Shown: positions 27,629 to 44,494 of the stretch, piece by piece
Numbering within the stretch: position 1 is the first letter of the stretch
Layout of the letters: the number at the start of each line of letters is the position of its first letter
Source of the DNA: Curtobacterium sp. PhB115
Lineage (GTDB): Bacteria; Actinomycetota; Actinomycetes; Actinomycetales; Microbacteriaceae
Assembly: GCF_003752025.1 (NCBI RefSeq)
Contig: NZ_RJKR01000007.1
Location: forward strand, 62,001 to 126,000
DNA: 64,000 nucleotides
Direction: 5' to 3'
Notes under the pieces: model-generated
Told to the model about the DNA's origin: nothing
The model's database searches: none
The model's input: the letters and a program-made list of their open reading frames with translations, nothing else
Translations under genes and position numbers: made by a program

Positions 27629-28957
27629 TCAGGCCGAGTGCTGCTCGGCCTTCGGGACGCCGACCTCGAGCACGCCGTCCGTCGAGGTCAGGCGCTGCGG
27701 CTTCATGAACCACGCGACGACCGCGGCGGCCGCGAGCAGCGCGCAGGACAGTGCGAACGGCAGCTGCCAGCCGGAGGCGTCGATGAGCAGGCCGAAGACG
27801 ATCGGCGAGACGACGCCGGCGATGCCGAACCCGGTGTTCATGAACCCGGAGGCGGTGCCGGACCACTGTGGCGCGACGTCCATCGGGATCGCCCACAGGT
27901 TGGCGTTGCAGAGCTCGAGGAAGAAGAACGACAGCGCCAGCGAGATCGTCGCGACGAGCAGCCCCTGCCCGATGACGAGCGGGATCAGGCAGACGAGCGA
28001 GCCGCCCAGGCCGATCACCAGCACGGTGCGACGGGCGTTCCTGGTGTTGCCGCCACGGTGGATGATGCGGTCGCTGAGCATGCCGCCGACGGTGTCGCCG
28101 ACGACGCCGGCGAGCAGGATCAGCGTGGTGAACAGGGCGAAGTCGCCGATCTCCAGGCCGTAGGTCGAGCTGAGGAACGTCGGCAGCCAGGTGAGGAACA
28201 CCCAGAGCGTCCAGCCGTACCCGAAGTCGACGAAGGTCACCGGGAGGATCTGCTTCGCCATCTGACGCCACGGCACCGGGGGACGGGTCGCGCGGGTCTC
28301 GACGGGCGGGAGCTCGGACAGCTCCACCTGCTTGATGCCCTTCGTCGACTCGGGCTTGTCGCGGAACCAGAGGAACCAGATGATGCCCCACGCGAACGAG
28401 AGCACCGCGGTGGCGAAGAACGCCCAGCGCCAGCTGCCGGTCGCGCCGATCACCCAGGCGACGAGGAGTGGTGCCAGGGCGTTGCCGAGTCGGGCGGCCG
28501 AGTGCACGACGCCCTGGGCGAAGCCGTTGCGGTCGCGCGGGATCCAGCGGCTCATGGCCTGGGTCGCGGTGGGGAACGCAGCGGCCTCGCTGAGGCCGAG
28601 CAGCGCGCGGGCCGCGAAGAGGGTCCAGAAGCCGACCGCGAAGCCGGTCCACAGCGTCGCGACGCCCCAGACGACGGTGATCACGAAGAGCGCCTTGCGC
28701 GGGCCGAACTTCTCGCTGATCGTGCCGCCGAAGACCTGGAGCAGGGCGTACGGCAGGGAGAACGCGGACACGATGAGGCCCGCCGTGGCCTCGTTGAAGC
28801 CGAACTCCTCGGTGATGTGCGGGAGGGCGGTGGAGATGTTCGTGCGGTCGATGTACGAGATCGCGTACATGAAGCAGAGCAGGAGGAGCACTCGACCGCG
28901 GATGCGTCCGCGGATCGGGGTGCCCTTCGTCGGTGCGGCGGGGGTCGCCGTCGTCAT
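27629..28957 (-). CDS. MFS transporter, anion:cation symporter (ACS)-like
   Basis: A 442-residue major facilitator superfamily permease with about 12 transmembrane helices. The N-terminus has [18 protein letters not shown], and the loop between helices 2 and 3 has [13 protein letters not shown], as in the ACS branch (sugar acids such as glucarate or tartrate, and other organic anions). The substrate cannot be fixed from sequence. The ATG at 28957 gives a short hydrophilic N-terminus. It is transcribed divergently from uvrB, with 158 bp between the starts. Confidence 0.85.
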   Translation of the reverse strand: MTTATPAAPTKGTPIRGRIRGRVLLLLCFMYAISYIDRTNISTALPHITEEFGFNEATAGLIVSAFSLPYALLQVFGGTISEKFGPRKALFVITVVWGVATLWTGFAVGFWTLFAARALLGLSEAAAFPTATQAMSRWIPRDRNGFAQGVVHSAARLGNALAPLLVAWVIGATGSWRWAFFATAVLSFAWGIIWFLWFRDKPESTKGIKQVELSELPPVETRATRPPVPWRQMAKQILPVTFVDFGYGWTLWVFLTWLPTFLSSTYGLEIGDFALFTTLILLAGVVGDTVGGMLSDRIIHRGGNTRNARRTVLVIGLGGSLVCLIPLVIGQGLLVATISLALSFFFLELCNANLWAIPMDVAPQWSGTASGFMNTGFGIAGVVSPIVFGLLIDASGWQLPFALSCALLAAAAVVAWFMKPQRLTSTDGVLEVGVPKAEQHSA

Positions 28958-29102
28958 GGGGCCTCTTCGGGGGAGTGAGAAGGTGTCGGGTTGCTGAACG
29001 GATCGGACGCTATGCCCGGTTGCTATCAGCGGACTTGGAGCCTGCTTGCCGCGGACGATACGCCGTGGGCGAGCACGAGCGTGCGGTGTCAGGGGTGCCG
29101 AC

Positions 29103-29115
29103 TACCGTTGTCCCC
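29103..29115 (+). promoter_or_regulatory. Probable leaderless promoter of uvrB
   Basis: TACCGT at 29103-29108 lies 7 nt before the uvrB ATG (29116). No LexA-type GAAC-N4-GTTC palindrome is visible in the spacer. Confidence 0.55.
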
Positions 29116-31189
<2,074 letters not shown>

Positions 31190-31200
<11 letters not shown>

Positions 31201-32107
31201 GCCCGTGCGCACCGTCGTCGTCACGGGAGCGAGCGCAGGGCTCGGGTACCACGCTGCCGAACAGCTCGCCGCCGCCGGACACCGGGTGGTGCTCGCGACC
31301 CGCGACCGTGATCGGGCCGCGGCGGCCGAACGCAGCATCCGGCGACACGTCGACAGCGCGTCGATCGGGCACGTCCACCTCGACCTCGCCGACCTCGACT
31401 CGGTGCACGCCGCGGCCGACGAACTCGCGGCGCTCGAACCGGACGGCGTCGACGCGATCCTGAACAACGCCGGTGTCGTCGGTTCGGCCACGATGAGCCG
31501 GACCGTGCAGGGCACCGAGCTGCAGATCGGCACGAACCACCTCGGGCACTTCGCCTGGACCGCTCGTACCCTGCCGCTGCTCGAGCGTCGTGCCGGCCGC
31601 GTCGTGCACCTCGGGTCGATCGCGCACCGCTGGGCCCGGTTGGACACCACCGACGCGTTCCGGGTCGGCCGGTACTCGAGCTACGGCCAGTACGCCCGCA
31701 GCAAGCTCGCCGTGATGCTCTTCGGCTTCGAGCTCGCCGAGCGCCTGGCCGACAGCGGGTCCTCCGTCACGAGTGTCGTCGCGCACCCCGGGCTGTCCCT
31801 CGACTCGCTGTCGCCGGCTCGTCCGGACGTCGCACCGAGTCGACCGGAAGCCGCGTGGACCCGGCCCGCACAGCGCCTGTACGCCCAGGGCAAGGACGCC
31901 GGCGCGCTGCCGCTCGTCCACGCCGCCGTCGGGGCCGACGTCCGGTCGGGGGAGTACTGGGGCCCGGACGGTTGGATGCAGCTCCGCGGGCCCGCCGCCG
32001 TCGTCCGCGCCGAGCCGCGGGCGCACGACCGCACCGCGGCAGCACGGCTCTGGGCCGCCAGTGAGGCCCGATCCGGCGTCGCGTTCGCTCTCGACGCACT
32101 CGTCTGA
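31190..32107 (+). CDS. Short-chain dehydrogenase/reductase
   Basis: A 305-residue SDR with the nucleotide-binding TGASAGLG motif (12-19), NNAGVVG, and the catalytic YARSK pair Tyr168-Lys172. The pattern resembles the retinol dehydrogenase/protochlorophyllide reductase-like group; the substrate is unknown. Its ATG overlaps the end of uvrB by 11 bases, so it is co-transcribed with a DNA repair gene, although nothing links it to repair. uvrA follows 48 bp downstream with its own -10 element. Confidence 0.88.
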
Positions 32108-32141
32108 GCCCTCCGCGCGGGCGATTGTCGGACCCCTTTCG

Positions 32142-32155
32142 TAGAATCGACGGCG
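32142..32155 (+). promoter_or_regulatory. Probable leaderless promoter of uvrA
   Basis: TAGAAT at 32142-32147 is the best -10 hexamer in the window; it lies 8 nt before the uvrA ATG (32156) with no Shine-Dalgarno sequence. Confidence 0.65.
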
Positions 32156-35200
<3,045 letters not shown>

Positions 35201-37279
35201 GTGGCGGACACCGTCCCGTGGCGTCCGAAGGCGGGGGAGATCCCGACCGACCCCGGCGTCTACCGATGGCGTGACGAGGCCGGTCGGGTGCTCTACGTCG
35301 GCAAGGCGAAGAACCTCCGCGCCCGGCTGAGCAACTACTTCGCGCCCCTGCCGACGCTGCACGAACGCACGCGGCGCATGGTCCTGACGGCCCGCAGCGT
35401 CGAGTGGACGACCGTCGGTTCCGAGATCGAGGCGCTCCAGCTGGAGTACACCTGGATCAAGGAGTTCGACCCGCCGTTCAACGTCAAGTTCCGCGACGAC
35501 AAGTCCTACCCGTACATGGCGATCACCATGGGGGACGAAGCCCCGCGGGTGATGGTGACGAGGAACCGCAAGATCAAGGGCGCGAAGTACTTCGGGCCCT
35601 ACCCGAAGATCTGGGCGGTGCACGACACCATCGACCTGATGATCAAGGTGTTCCCGATCCGCACCTGCTCGGACTCGTCCTACAAGCGCGCGATGCAGAC
35701 CGGCAAGCCCTGTTTCCCCGGGCAGATCGGCAAGTGCGGCGGTCCCTGTTCGCAGAAGGTCACGATCGAGGAGCACCGGGCGCTCGTCGAGGAGTTCGTG
35801 CGCTTCATGAACAGCTACGACCGCCGGGTCGTCACCGAGCTGCGCCAGCGCATGGGTGCCTCGGCCGACGCCATGCAGTACGAGCAGGCAGCCAGGTACC
35901 GCGACCAGGTCGAGGCGCTCGAGGCCGTGCTCGAGAAGTCCGCCGTGGTGCTCCGCGACTCCGTCGACCTCGACCTGTTCGGCATCGCGGAGGACGAGCT
36001 GGCGGCCGCCGTGCAACTGTTCTCGGTCCGGGGTGGCCGCATCCGCGGTGTCCGCGGCTGGGTCGTCGACAAGGAACTCGACATCTCCACCGGCGACCTC
36101 GTCGAGCAGATCGTGCAGGGTGTCTACGCCGACAACGCACTGACGCCGTCGGCCGTCGCCGAGGAGCCCCCGCGCGAGGTCGTCGTGCCGAGCCTGCCGG
36201 AGGACGCCGAGGCGCTCCAGCAGTGGCTCAGCGAACGCCGGGGCGGGCGGGGCACGAAGCTCAGCACCGCCCAGCGCGGCGACCGCGCCGGCCTCGCCCG
36301 GACCGCGGCGCAGAACGCGGCGCAGGCGCTGATGCTCTACAAGACCAAGCGGTCCGCCGACTACACGACCCGCTCGGCGGCCCTCGCGGACATCCAGGAC
36401 GCCCTCGGCATGACCGAGGCACCGCTCCGGATGGAGTGCTACGACATCTCGCACCTGCAGGGCACGAACGTCGTGGCGTCGATGGTGGTGTTCGAGGACG
36501 GGCTGCCCCGCAAGGACCAGTACCGCCGCTACACGATCGCCGAGACCACCGACGACACCGACAGCATGTACCAGGTGCTGTCCCGGCGGCTCGCGCGTCT
36601 CGACGAGGACGCCGAGCTCCCGGACGTGCCCGACGTCACGAGCGACGAGGTCGTCGAGGGCTCGAAGCCGTCGAAGCGGTTCGCGTACCGTCCGCAACTG
36701 CTCATCGTCGACGGCGGCCAGCCCCAGGTGCAGGCAGCGAAGCGCGCGATGGACGAGGCGGGCGTGCACGACATCGCGCTGGTCGGCATCGCGAAGCGGC
36801 TCGAGGAACTCTGGCTGCCGGACGACGACTTCCCGGTGATCCTGCCCCGCAACTCCGAGGCGCTCTTCCTCATCCAGCGCATCCGCGACGAGGCCCACCG
36901 GTTCGCCATCACGCACCAGCGCACCCGACGGAAGCGCGACGTCCGGTCCCGGCTGTCCGAGATCCCCGGGCTCGGCCCGACCCGGGTGAACGCGCTGCTG
37001 AAGCACTTCGGCTCGGTCGCGCGGTTGCGGGAGGCCACGGCGGAGGAGATCGGCGAGGTGAACGGCGTCGGCCCCGCCACGGCGGCCGCGGTCGTCACGA
37101 AGCTGCAGCAGACGCCGACGAGCGCCCCTGCGACGAGCGCGGATTCGCCCACCAGCGCGCCGGAACCGAGCGGTCCGGATGCCGACGGCGTCCCGGCTCC
37201 GTCGGGTGGCGTGACACCGCCAGGAGGCCCGGTGCGGGTCCCAGAGGTGACCCACGACGGTCCGCAGCGACCGTCGTGA
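35201..37279 (+). CDS. uvrC: Excinuclease ABC subunit C
   Basis: A 692-residue nuclease that makes both incisions in nucleotide excision repair. The N-terminal GIY-YIG domain ([20 protein letters not shown]) cuts on the 3' side. A UVR motif ([18 protein letters not shown]) binds UvrB, the central RNase H-like domain has [10 protein letters not shown], and a helix-hairpin-helix pair ([19 protein letters not shown]) binds DNA. After about residue 630 comes a Ser/Pro/Ala-rich tail of some 60 residues, encoded partly by a sequence resembling the GGAGGC palindrome half. GTG 35201 directly follows the uvrA stop. Confidence 0.96.
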   Translation: MADTVPWRPKAGEIPTDPGVYRWRDEAGRVLYVGKAKNLRARLSNYFAPLPTLHERTRRMVLTARSVEWTTVGSEIEALQLEYTWIKEFDPPFNVKFRDDKSYPYMAITMGDEAPRVMVTRNRKIKGAKYFGPYPKIWAVHDTIDLMIKVFPIRTCSDSSYKRAMQTGKPCFPGQIGKCGGPCSQKVTIEEHRALVEEFVRFMNSYDRRVVTELRQRMGASADAMQYEQAARYRDQVEALEAVLEKSAVVLRDSVDLDLFGIAEDELAAAVQLFSVRGGRIRGVRGWVVDKELDISTGDLVEQIVQGVYADNALTPSAVAEEPPREVVVPSLPEDAEALQQWLSERRGGRGTKLSTAQRGDRAGLARTAAQNAAQALMLYKTKRSADYTTRSAALADIQDALGMTEAPLRMECYDISHLQGTNVVASMVVFEDGLPRKDQYRRYTIAETTDDTDSMYQVLSRRLARLDEDAELPDVPDVTSDEVVEGSKPSKRFAYRPQLLIVDGGQPQVQAAKRAMDEAGVHDIALVGIAKRLEELWLPDDDFPVILPRNSEALFLIQRIRDEAHRFAITHQRTRRKRDVRSRLSEIPGLGPTRVNALLKHFGSVARLREATAEEIGEVNGVGPATAAAVVTKLQQTPTSAPATSADSPTSAPEPSGPDADGVPAPSGGVTPPGGPVRVPEVTHDGPQRPS

Positions 37280-37284
37280 CGCAA

Positions 37285-37300
37285 CCCGTGCCTCCCGGCC
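37285..37300. repeat. GGAGGC-family right half after uvrC
   Basis: CCCGTGCCTCCCGGCC lies 5 nt after the uvrC stop. A matching left half, CCAGGAGGCCCGGTGCGGG, is at 37220-37238 inside the uvrC tail, suggesting the element straddles the gene end. Confidence 0.5.
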
Positions 37301-37312
37301 CGTCACGGGCGA

Positions 37313-37357
37313 TAGCCTGGTCCAGCAGCCGAGACCTCCCCGGGCGACGCGCCCGGG
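37313..37357 (+). promoter_or_regulatory. rapZ -10 hexamer and leader hairpin
   Basis: TAGCCT at 37313-37318 is a likely -10 box. The leader of about 60 nt contains CCCGGGCG (37339-37346) paired with CGCCCGGG (37350-37357). Confidence 0.45.
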
Positions 37358-37382
37358 CCGCCACGACGGAGCCCACTCCCAG

Positions 37383-38282
37383 ATGACCGACAGCGCCACC
37401 GCGGCGAACCACGCGCCGCAGCACGACATCCTCATCGTCACCGGCATGTCCGGGGCCGGGCGTTCGACGGTCGGCAAGGCCCTCGAGGACCTCGGCTGGT
37501 ACGTGGTCGACAACCTGCCGACCCAGATGCTCGCGCCGCTCACCGAGCTGGCCGACCGCGCCGGCGAGAAGATCCCGAAGATCGCCACGGTCGTCGACGT
37601 CCGCGGCGGACGGTTCTTCACCGACCCGGAGCACGCGGTCGAGCAGGTGCGCTCGAGCACGTCCGCGCGCGTCCGGGTGCTCTTCCTCGAGGCCACCGAC
37701 GCCGTCCTGGTGCGCCGCTTCGAGCAGGTCCGTCGTCCGCACCCGCTCCAGGGCGAGGACACCCTGCTCGACGGCATCGCCCGCGAGCGCGCGCGGCTGG
37801 CCGGTCTCCGCGAAGCGTCCGACATGGTCATCGACACGTCGGACCTCAACATCCACCAGCTCGCGAACACCGTCACCGAGCAGTTCGCCGACGATCACTT
37901 CGTGGGTGTTCAGGTGACGCTCATGAGCTTCGGGTTCAAGTACGGACTGCCTGCCGACGCCGACATGGTCGCCGACGTCCGGTTCCTCCCGAACCCCTAC
38001 TGGGTCCCGGAACTCCGGGCCCACACGGGCCTCGACCAGCCCGTCTCGGACTACGTGCTCGCCCAGCCGGGAGCCCGTCCGTTCGTCGACCGGTACGTCT
38101 CCGTGCTCGAGCCGGTGCTCGAGGGGTACCAGCGCGAGAACAAAAGACACGCTACGATCGCCATCGGCTGTACCGGCGGGAAGCACCGCTCGGTCGCCAT
38201 CGTCGCCGAGTTGGCGAACCTCCTCCGCGGGATGCCGGGCGTCGCCGTGCGTGTGAAGAACCGAGATCTCGGCCGGGAGTGA
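37383..38282 (+). CDS. rapZ: RapZ/YvcJ family nucleotide-binding protein
   Basis: A 299-residue P-loop protein with Walker A GMSGAGRS at 21-28. The VVDNLP motif and the C-terminal domain [19 protein letters not shown] and [11 protein letters not shown] are intact. In E. coli RapZ guides RNase E to the GlmZ small RNA and senses glucosamine-6-phosphate; Gram-positive YvcJ binds nucleotides, and its role is less clear. The gene lies between uvrC and whiA as in many actinobacteria, but the yvcK/CofD-like gene usually found between rapZ and whiA is absent here. Confidence 0.94.
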   Translation: MTDSATAANHAPQHDILIVTGMSGAGRSTVGKALEDLGWYVVDNLPTQMLAPLTELADRAGEKIPKIATVVDVRGGRFFTDPEHAVEQVRSSTSARVRVLFLEATDAVLVRRFEQVRRPHPLQGEDTLLDGIARERARLAGLREASDMVIDTSDLNIHQLANTVTEQFADDHFVGVQVTLMSFGFKYGLPADADMVADVRFLPNPYWVPELRAHTGLDQPVSDYVLAQPGARPFVDRYVSVLEPVLEGYQRENKRHATIAIGCTGGKHRSVAIVAELANLLRGMPGVAVRVKNRDLGRE

Positions 38283-38357
38283 CCGTCCCTCCGGCTGCTC
38301 ACCACACACGTGCCGCCGGGCCCGCGGGACCACCAGATGAACGTTAGGAATGATGCT

Positions 38358-40623
<2,266 letters not shown>

Positions 40624-40626
40624 CAC

Positions 40627-41844
40627 ATGGCCCTCCGCACCCTCGAGGACCTCGGCGACCTCGCCGGCAAGCGCGTCATCGTCCGCTGTGACCTGAACGT
40701 CCCGCTCAAGGACGGCACGATCACGGACGACGGCCGTGTCCGGGCGTCGCTGACCACCCTGAACACCCTCATCACCGCCGGCGCGCGCGTCATCGTGATC
40801 TCCCATCTGGGCCGCCCCGACGGGGAACCCAAGCCGGAGTTCTCGCTCGCGCCGGTCGGCCAGCGGCTCTCCGAGCTGCTCGGCAAAGAGGTCACGTTCG
40901 TCGGCGAGACCGTCGGTGACGAAGCGACCGCGGCCGCCGGGGAACTCGAGGACGGCGACGTCCTGCTGCTCGAGAACCTCCGGTTCAACCCGGAGGAGAC
41001 CTCGAAGGACGCCGCCGTGCGCAGTGCCTTCGCCGAACGCATCGCCGCCCTCGGAGACGCCTTCGTCTCCGACGGCTTCGGTGTCGTGCACCGCAAGCAG
41101 GCCTCGGTCTACGAGCTCGCGTCCGCGCTGCCGAGTGCAGCCGGTTCGCTCATCGAGACCGAGCTGCGGGTGCTCGAGCGCCTGACCAAGAACCCCGAGC
41201 GCCCCTACACGGTGGTGCTCGGTGGCTCGAAGGTCAGCGACAAGCTCGGGGTCATCGACCACCTCCTGCCCCAGGTCGACACGCTGTGCATCGGTGGCGG
41301 CATGCTCTTCACGTTCCTCGCGGCCCAGGGCCACGGGGTCGCGAAGTCCTTGCTCGAGGCCGACCAGCTCGACGTCGTCCGCGAGTACCTCTCGCGGGCG
41401 AAGGAGCTCGGCGTCACGATCGACCTGCCGACCGACGTGGTCGTTGCGTCCGGCTTCGCCGCCGACGCGGCGCACGAGACGGTGGCGGCCGACGCGATCG
41501 AGTCGTCGTCCTTCGGCGCCGACGGCATCGGTCTCGACATCGGTCCGGAGACGGCTGCGCGCTTCGCGTCGGCGGTGTCCGGTTCGAAGACCGTGTTCTG
41601 GAACGGTCCGATGGGCGTGTTCGAGTTCCCGGCCTTCGCCGCCGGCACGAAGACCGTCGCCAAGGCCCTCACCGAGGTCGACGGCCTCGGCGTGGTCGGC
41701 GGTGGCGACTCCGCCGCTGCCGTCCGGTCGCTCGGGTTCTCGGACGACCAGTTCGGGCACATCTCGACCGGTGGCGGTGCGAGCCTCGAGTTCCTCGAGG
41801 GCAAGCCGCTCCCCGGTCTCGAAGCACTGGGGTGGTCCGCATGA
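40627..41844 (+). CDS. pgk: Phosphoglycerate kinase
   Basis: A 405-residue glycolytic kinase that transfers phosphate from 1,3-bisphosphoglycerate to ADP. The N-terminal substrate domain has [14 protein letters not shown] and ISHLGRPDG, the middle has [15 protein letters not shown], and the ATP domain has [23 protein letters not shown] and [10 protein letters not shown], ending [14 protein letters not shown]. The length is normal. It starts 3 bp after gapA, and its stop overlaps the tpiA start in ATGA, so the three genes form one translationally linked operon. Confidence 0.97.
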   Translation: MALRTLEDLGDLAGKRVIVRCDLNVPLKDGTITDDGRVRASLTTLNTLITAGARVIVISHLGRPDGEPKPEFSLAPVGQRLSELLGKEVTFVGETVGDEATAAAGELEDGDVLLLENLRFNPEETSKDAAVRSAFAERIAALGDAFVSDGFGVVHRKQASVYELASALPSAAGSLIETELRVLERLTKNPERPYTVVLGGSKVSDKLGVIDHLLPQVDTLCIGGGMLFTFLAAQGHGVAKSLLEADQLDVVREYLSRAKELGVTIDLPTDVVVASGFAADAAHETVAADAIESSSFGADGIGLDIGPETAARFASAVSGSKTVFWNGPMGVFEFPAFAAGTKTVAKALTEVDGLGVVGGGDSAAAVRSLGFSDDQFGHISTGGGASLEFLEGKPLPGLEALGWSA

Positions 41845-42620
41845 CTCGTACTCCGCTGATCGCCGGCAACTGGAAGATGAATCTCGATCATCTCCAGGCC
41901 ATCGCCACCGTGCAGAAGCTCGCGTGGACCCTGAAGGACGCCCGCCACGACTTCGACGACGTCGAGGTCGCGGTGTTCCCGCCGTTCACCGACCTGCGGA
42001 GCGTGCAGACGCTCATCTCGGCCGACAAGCTGCCGATCCGTTTCGGCGCGCAGGACCTGTCGCAGCACGACTCCGGTGCCTTCACCGGTGACGTCTCCGG
42101 CGCGTTCCTGTCGGCGCTCGACGCGCAGTACGTCATCGTCGGCCACTCCGAGCGGCGCACGCTGCACGGCGAGACCGACGAGGTCGTCGCAGCGAAGACC
42201 GCTGCGGCCGTCAAGCACGGTCTCGTGCCGATCGTCTGCGTCGGCGAGACCGGCGAGCAGCGCGAGGAGCGCGGCGCTGGCGTCGTGCCGGTCGAGCAGC
42301 TCCGTGTCGTCCTCGACGCGGTGCAGCCGTCCGAGATCGTCGTGGCGTACGAGCCGGTCTGGGCCATCGGCTCGGGGCAGGCGGCCACTGCCGAGCAGGC
42401 GCAGGAGGACTGCGCCGCCATCCGTCGTGGCATCGCCGCGGCGTGGGGCGACCAGGCCGCAGCGGACACCCGTGTGCTGTACGGCGGCTCGGTCAAGTCC
42501 GGCAACATCGCCGGGTTCCTCCGGGAGCCCGACATCGACGGCGCCCTCGTCGGTGGCGCATCGCTCGACGTGCAGGAGTTCGCGGCGATCGCCCGGTTCC
42601 GCCAGCACGTCGGACTGTAG
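41841..42620 (+). CDS. tpiA: Triosephosphate isomerase
   Basis: A 259-residue TIM-barrel enzyme that interconverts dihydroxyacetone phosphate and glyceraldehyde-3-phosphate. The N-terminal IAGNWKMN carries the active-site Asn and Lys, VIVGHSERR the electrophilic His, and [15 protein letters not shown] the catalytic Glu with the flexible loop; [10 protein letters not shown] binds phosphate. The ATG overlaps the pgk stop by 4 bases. A hairpin/promoter region follows before secG. Confidence 0.97.
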   Translation: MTRTPLIAGNWKMNLDHLQAIATVQKLAWTLKDARHDFDDVEVAVFPPFTDLRSVQTLISADKLPIRFGAQDLSQHDSGAFTGDVSGAFLSALDAQYVIVGHSERRTLHGETDEVVAAKTAAAVKHGLVPIVCVGETGEQREERGAGVVPVEQLRVVLDAVQPSEIVVAYEPVWAIGSGQAATAEQAQEDCAAIRRGIAAAWGDQAAADTRVLYGGSVKSGNIAGFLREPDIDGALVGGASLDVQEFAAIARFRQHVGL

Positions 42621-42655
42621 CCGACACGGGCTGCAGTTCTGCACCACTCCCGTCC

Positions 42656-42713
42656 GTGTACCGGCCGTGCTCTGCGCGGCCGGTACACTGGTACGGCTGA
42701 CTGACACGAAAGG
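42656..42713 (+). promoter_or_regulatory. tpiA-secG hairpin overlapping the secG promoter and ribosome site
   Basis: GTGTACCGGCCG (42656-42667) pairs perfectly with CGGCCGGTACAC (42677-42688). The 3' arm overlaps a TACACT -10 hexamer (42684-42689). GAAAGG at 42708-42713 is the ribosome site for the GTG at 42720. The tpiA terminator and the secG promoter therefore share bases. Confidence 0.6.
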
Positions 42714-42719
42714 TACGTC

Positions 42720-42971
42720 GTGGCGATACTCTCCGTCGTGCTGCAGGTCCTGCTCGCAATCACGAGCCTCCTGCTCACGCTCCTCATCCTGCTGCACAAG
42801 GGCCGCGGTGGTGGCCTCTCCGACATGTTCGGCGGCGGCGTGACGAGCAACCTCGGTGCGTCCGGCGTTGCCGAGCGCAACCTCAACCGCATCACGGTGA
42901 TCCTCGGTCTGGTCTGGATCGTTTCCATCATCGTGCTCGGTCTCATCAACAAGTTCACGGCGGGGAGCTGA
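42720..42971 (+). CDS. secG: Preprotein translocase subunit SecG
   Basis: An 83-residue inner-membrane protein of the SecYEG channel. Two hydrophobic helices (about 3-25 and 59-79) flank the conserved GRGGGLSDMFGGG loop. The GTG start has GAAAGG 6 nt upstream. Its position between tpiA and rbpA is typical for actinobacteria. Confidence 0.93.
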   Translation: MAILSVVLQVLLAITSLLLTLLILLHKGRGGGLSDMFGGGVTSNLGASGVAERNLNRITVILGLVWIVSIIVLGLINKFTAGS

Positions 42972-42974
42972 TCC

Positions 42975-43343
42975 ATGGCAAGCGGAGGCAGTGCAATCCG
43001 AGGGTCTCGCGTCGGCGCGGGCCCCATGGGGGAGCAGGACCGCGGGGTCCAGGCAGAGCGGGTGGCGATCTCCTACTGGGATGCCCTCGGCAACGAGGTC
43101 GTGCGGTACTTCGCCGCGAACCTCCCGGACGAAGAGATCCCCGAGACGGTCGACTCGCCGTCCAGCGGTCTGCCGGCAGGGCGTGACAAGGAGAACCCGC
43201 CCGTGGTCTCCAAGACGGAGCCCTACAAGACGCACCTCGCGTACGTGAAGGAACGTCGTACCGAGGAAGAGGCAGCGCAGCTCCTCGAAGACGCTCTGCA
43301 GCAGTTGCGCGAGCGCCGCGGTACTGCCGCGAAGAAGGCGTAA
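42975..43343 (+). CDS. rbpA: RNA polymerase-binding protein RbpA
   Basis: A 122-residue actinobacteria-specific transcription factor that binds the principal sigma factor and RNA polymerase to stabilise promoter opening. The N-terminal SAIRGSRVGAGPMGE and the core AERVAISYWDALGNEVVRYFA match the family, and KTHLAYVKERRTEEEAAQLL is the sigma-interacting helix. The core carries no cysteines, so it lacks the zinc site seen in Streptomyces RbpA. It follows secG by 3 bp and is probably in the same transcript. Confidence 0.95.
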   Translation: MASGGSAIRGSRVGAGPMGEQDRGVQAERVAISYWDALGNEVVRYFAANLPDEEIPETVDSPSSGLPAGRDKENPPVVSKTEPYKTHLAYVKERRTEEEAAQLLEDALQQLRERRGTAAKKA

Positions 43344-43362
43344 GCGCCCGAAGTCTCAACGG

Positions 43363-43393
43363 AGGCCCCCGCACCGATCCGGTGCGGGGGCCT
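43363..43393 (+). terminator. rbpA terminator
   Basis: AGGCCCCCGCACC (43363-43375) pairs perfectly over 13 bp with 43381-43393 around GATCC, then TTCGTG follows. It is 19 nt after the rbpA stop. Confidence 0.9.
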
Positions 43394-43420
43394 TCGTGCG
43401 TCCGGGGGACTGCCGACAAT

Positions 43421-44373
43421 GCGCCGCGCACGGGTGGGTCGCTCGCCGAGTGGGTCGCTCGCCGAGTGGTCGTGACACGCCGCGTGCAGTGCGCCGAGCA
43501 CGGGTGGGTTGCTCGCCGAGTGGTCACGACACGCCGCGTGCAGTGCGCCGAGGTGGCACCAACCGTCGCCTGACATGCGCGCAGCCGACAGTTCGTGACC
43601 ACTCGGCGTCGCGCCGGCGTGGAGTCGCGACCGTTCGGCTGCCGAGCGCCGGGTGCCGGCTGCCGGGTGCCGCGTGCCGCGCGCAGAGCCGGTTCGCCGA
43701 GTGGTCACGACACCCCGCGTGCAGTGCGCCGAGGTGGCACTAACTGTCGCCTGACGTGCGCGCAGCCGACAGTTCGTGGACACTCGGCGTCGCGCCGGCG
43801 GGGAGTCGCGACCGTTCGGCTGCCGGGTGCCGGCTGCCGAGTGCCGCGCGCAGAGCCGGTTCGCCGAGTGGTCACAACACGCCGCGTGCAGCGCGCCGAG
43901 GTGGCACGAACTGTCGCCTGACCTGCGCGCGGCCGACAGTTCATGACCACTCGGCGTCGCGCCGGCGGGGAGTCGCGACCGTTCGGGTGCCGGGTGCCGG
44001 GTGCCGGGTGCCGGGTGCCGGGTGCCGGCTGTCGGGTGCCGGCTGACGGGTGGCGCGCGCAGAGCCGGTTCGCCGAGTGGTCACGACACCCCGCGTGCAG
44101 TGTGCCGAGGTGACACCAACCGTCGTCTGACATGCGCGCGGCCGACAGTTCACGACCTCTCGGCGTCGCGCCGACGGGGAGTCGCGACCGTTCGGCTGCC
44201 GAGTGCCGAGTGCCGAGTGCCGAGTGCCGAGTGCCGGCTGCCGAGTGCCGGGTGCCAGCTGCCGGGTGCCGGGTGCCGCGCGCAGAGCCGGTTGGCCGAG
44301 TGGTCACGACACGCCGTGTGCAGTGCGCCGGGGTGGCACCAACTGTCGCCTGCGGCGCCCGCAGGCGACAGTT
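43421..44373. repeat. Nested tandem-repeat array with 7-bp repeats and inverted repeats
   Basis: This fills the 1.15-kb rbpA-pgl spacer. Two short truncated copies are at about 43421-43514. Units with GCCGAGTGGTCACGACAC or a close variant then start at 43515, 43696, 43863, 44072 and 44295. Spacings are 181, 167, 209 and 223 bp. Each of the first four units has a conserved ~139-bp part and a TGCCGNN heptamer tract of 6, 4, 10 or 12 copies, which accounts for all the length differences. The conserved part holds an outer inverted repeat (GCCGAGTGGTCACGA facing TCGTGACCACTCGGC, 43515-43529 and 43593-43607) and an inner CTGTCG/CGACAG pair. No gene is supported inside; reading frames here are repeat-derived. 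Confidence 0.95.
44341..44373. repeat. Terminal hairpin of the repeat array
   Basis: AACTGTCGCCTGCGG (44341-44355) pairs perfectly with CCGCAGGCGACAGTT (44359-44373) around 3 nt. It is the inner inverted repeat of the last unit, perfected; that unit has no heptamer tract. Confidence 0.9.
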
Positions 44374-44442
44374 CGTGCGACCTCGCCGGGCCGAGCCGGG
44401 CGTGTCGAGGCGCGGCGCGCGGTGGGCGCGACCACGGAACGA

Positions 44443-44478
44443 CGGGAGGCCCGGTGCCAGCTGGCACCGGGCCTCCCG
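44443..44478 (-). terminator. GGAGGC-family perfect palindrome after pgl
   Basis: CGGGAGGCCCGGTGCCAG (44443-44460) meets its exact reverse complement (44461-44478) with no loop. It lies 17 nt beyond the pgl stop on the minus strand and is the probable end of that transcript. Confidence 0.85.
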
Positions 44479-44494
44479 GAAGGAACGCGCGCGT

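Noticed and set aside
43421..44373. CRISPR array
   Set aside because: Repeats are 167-223 bp apart with conserved material throughout; there are no short unique spacers and no cas genes.
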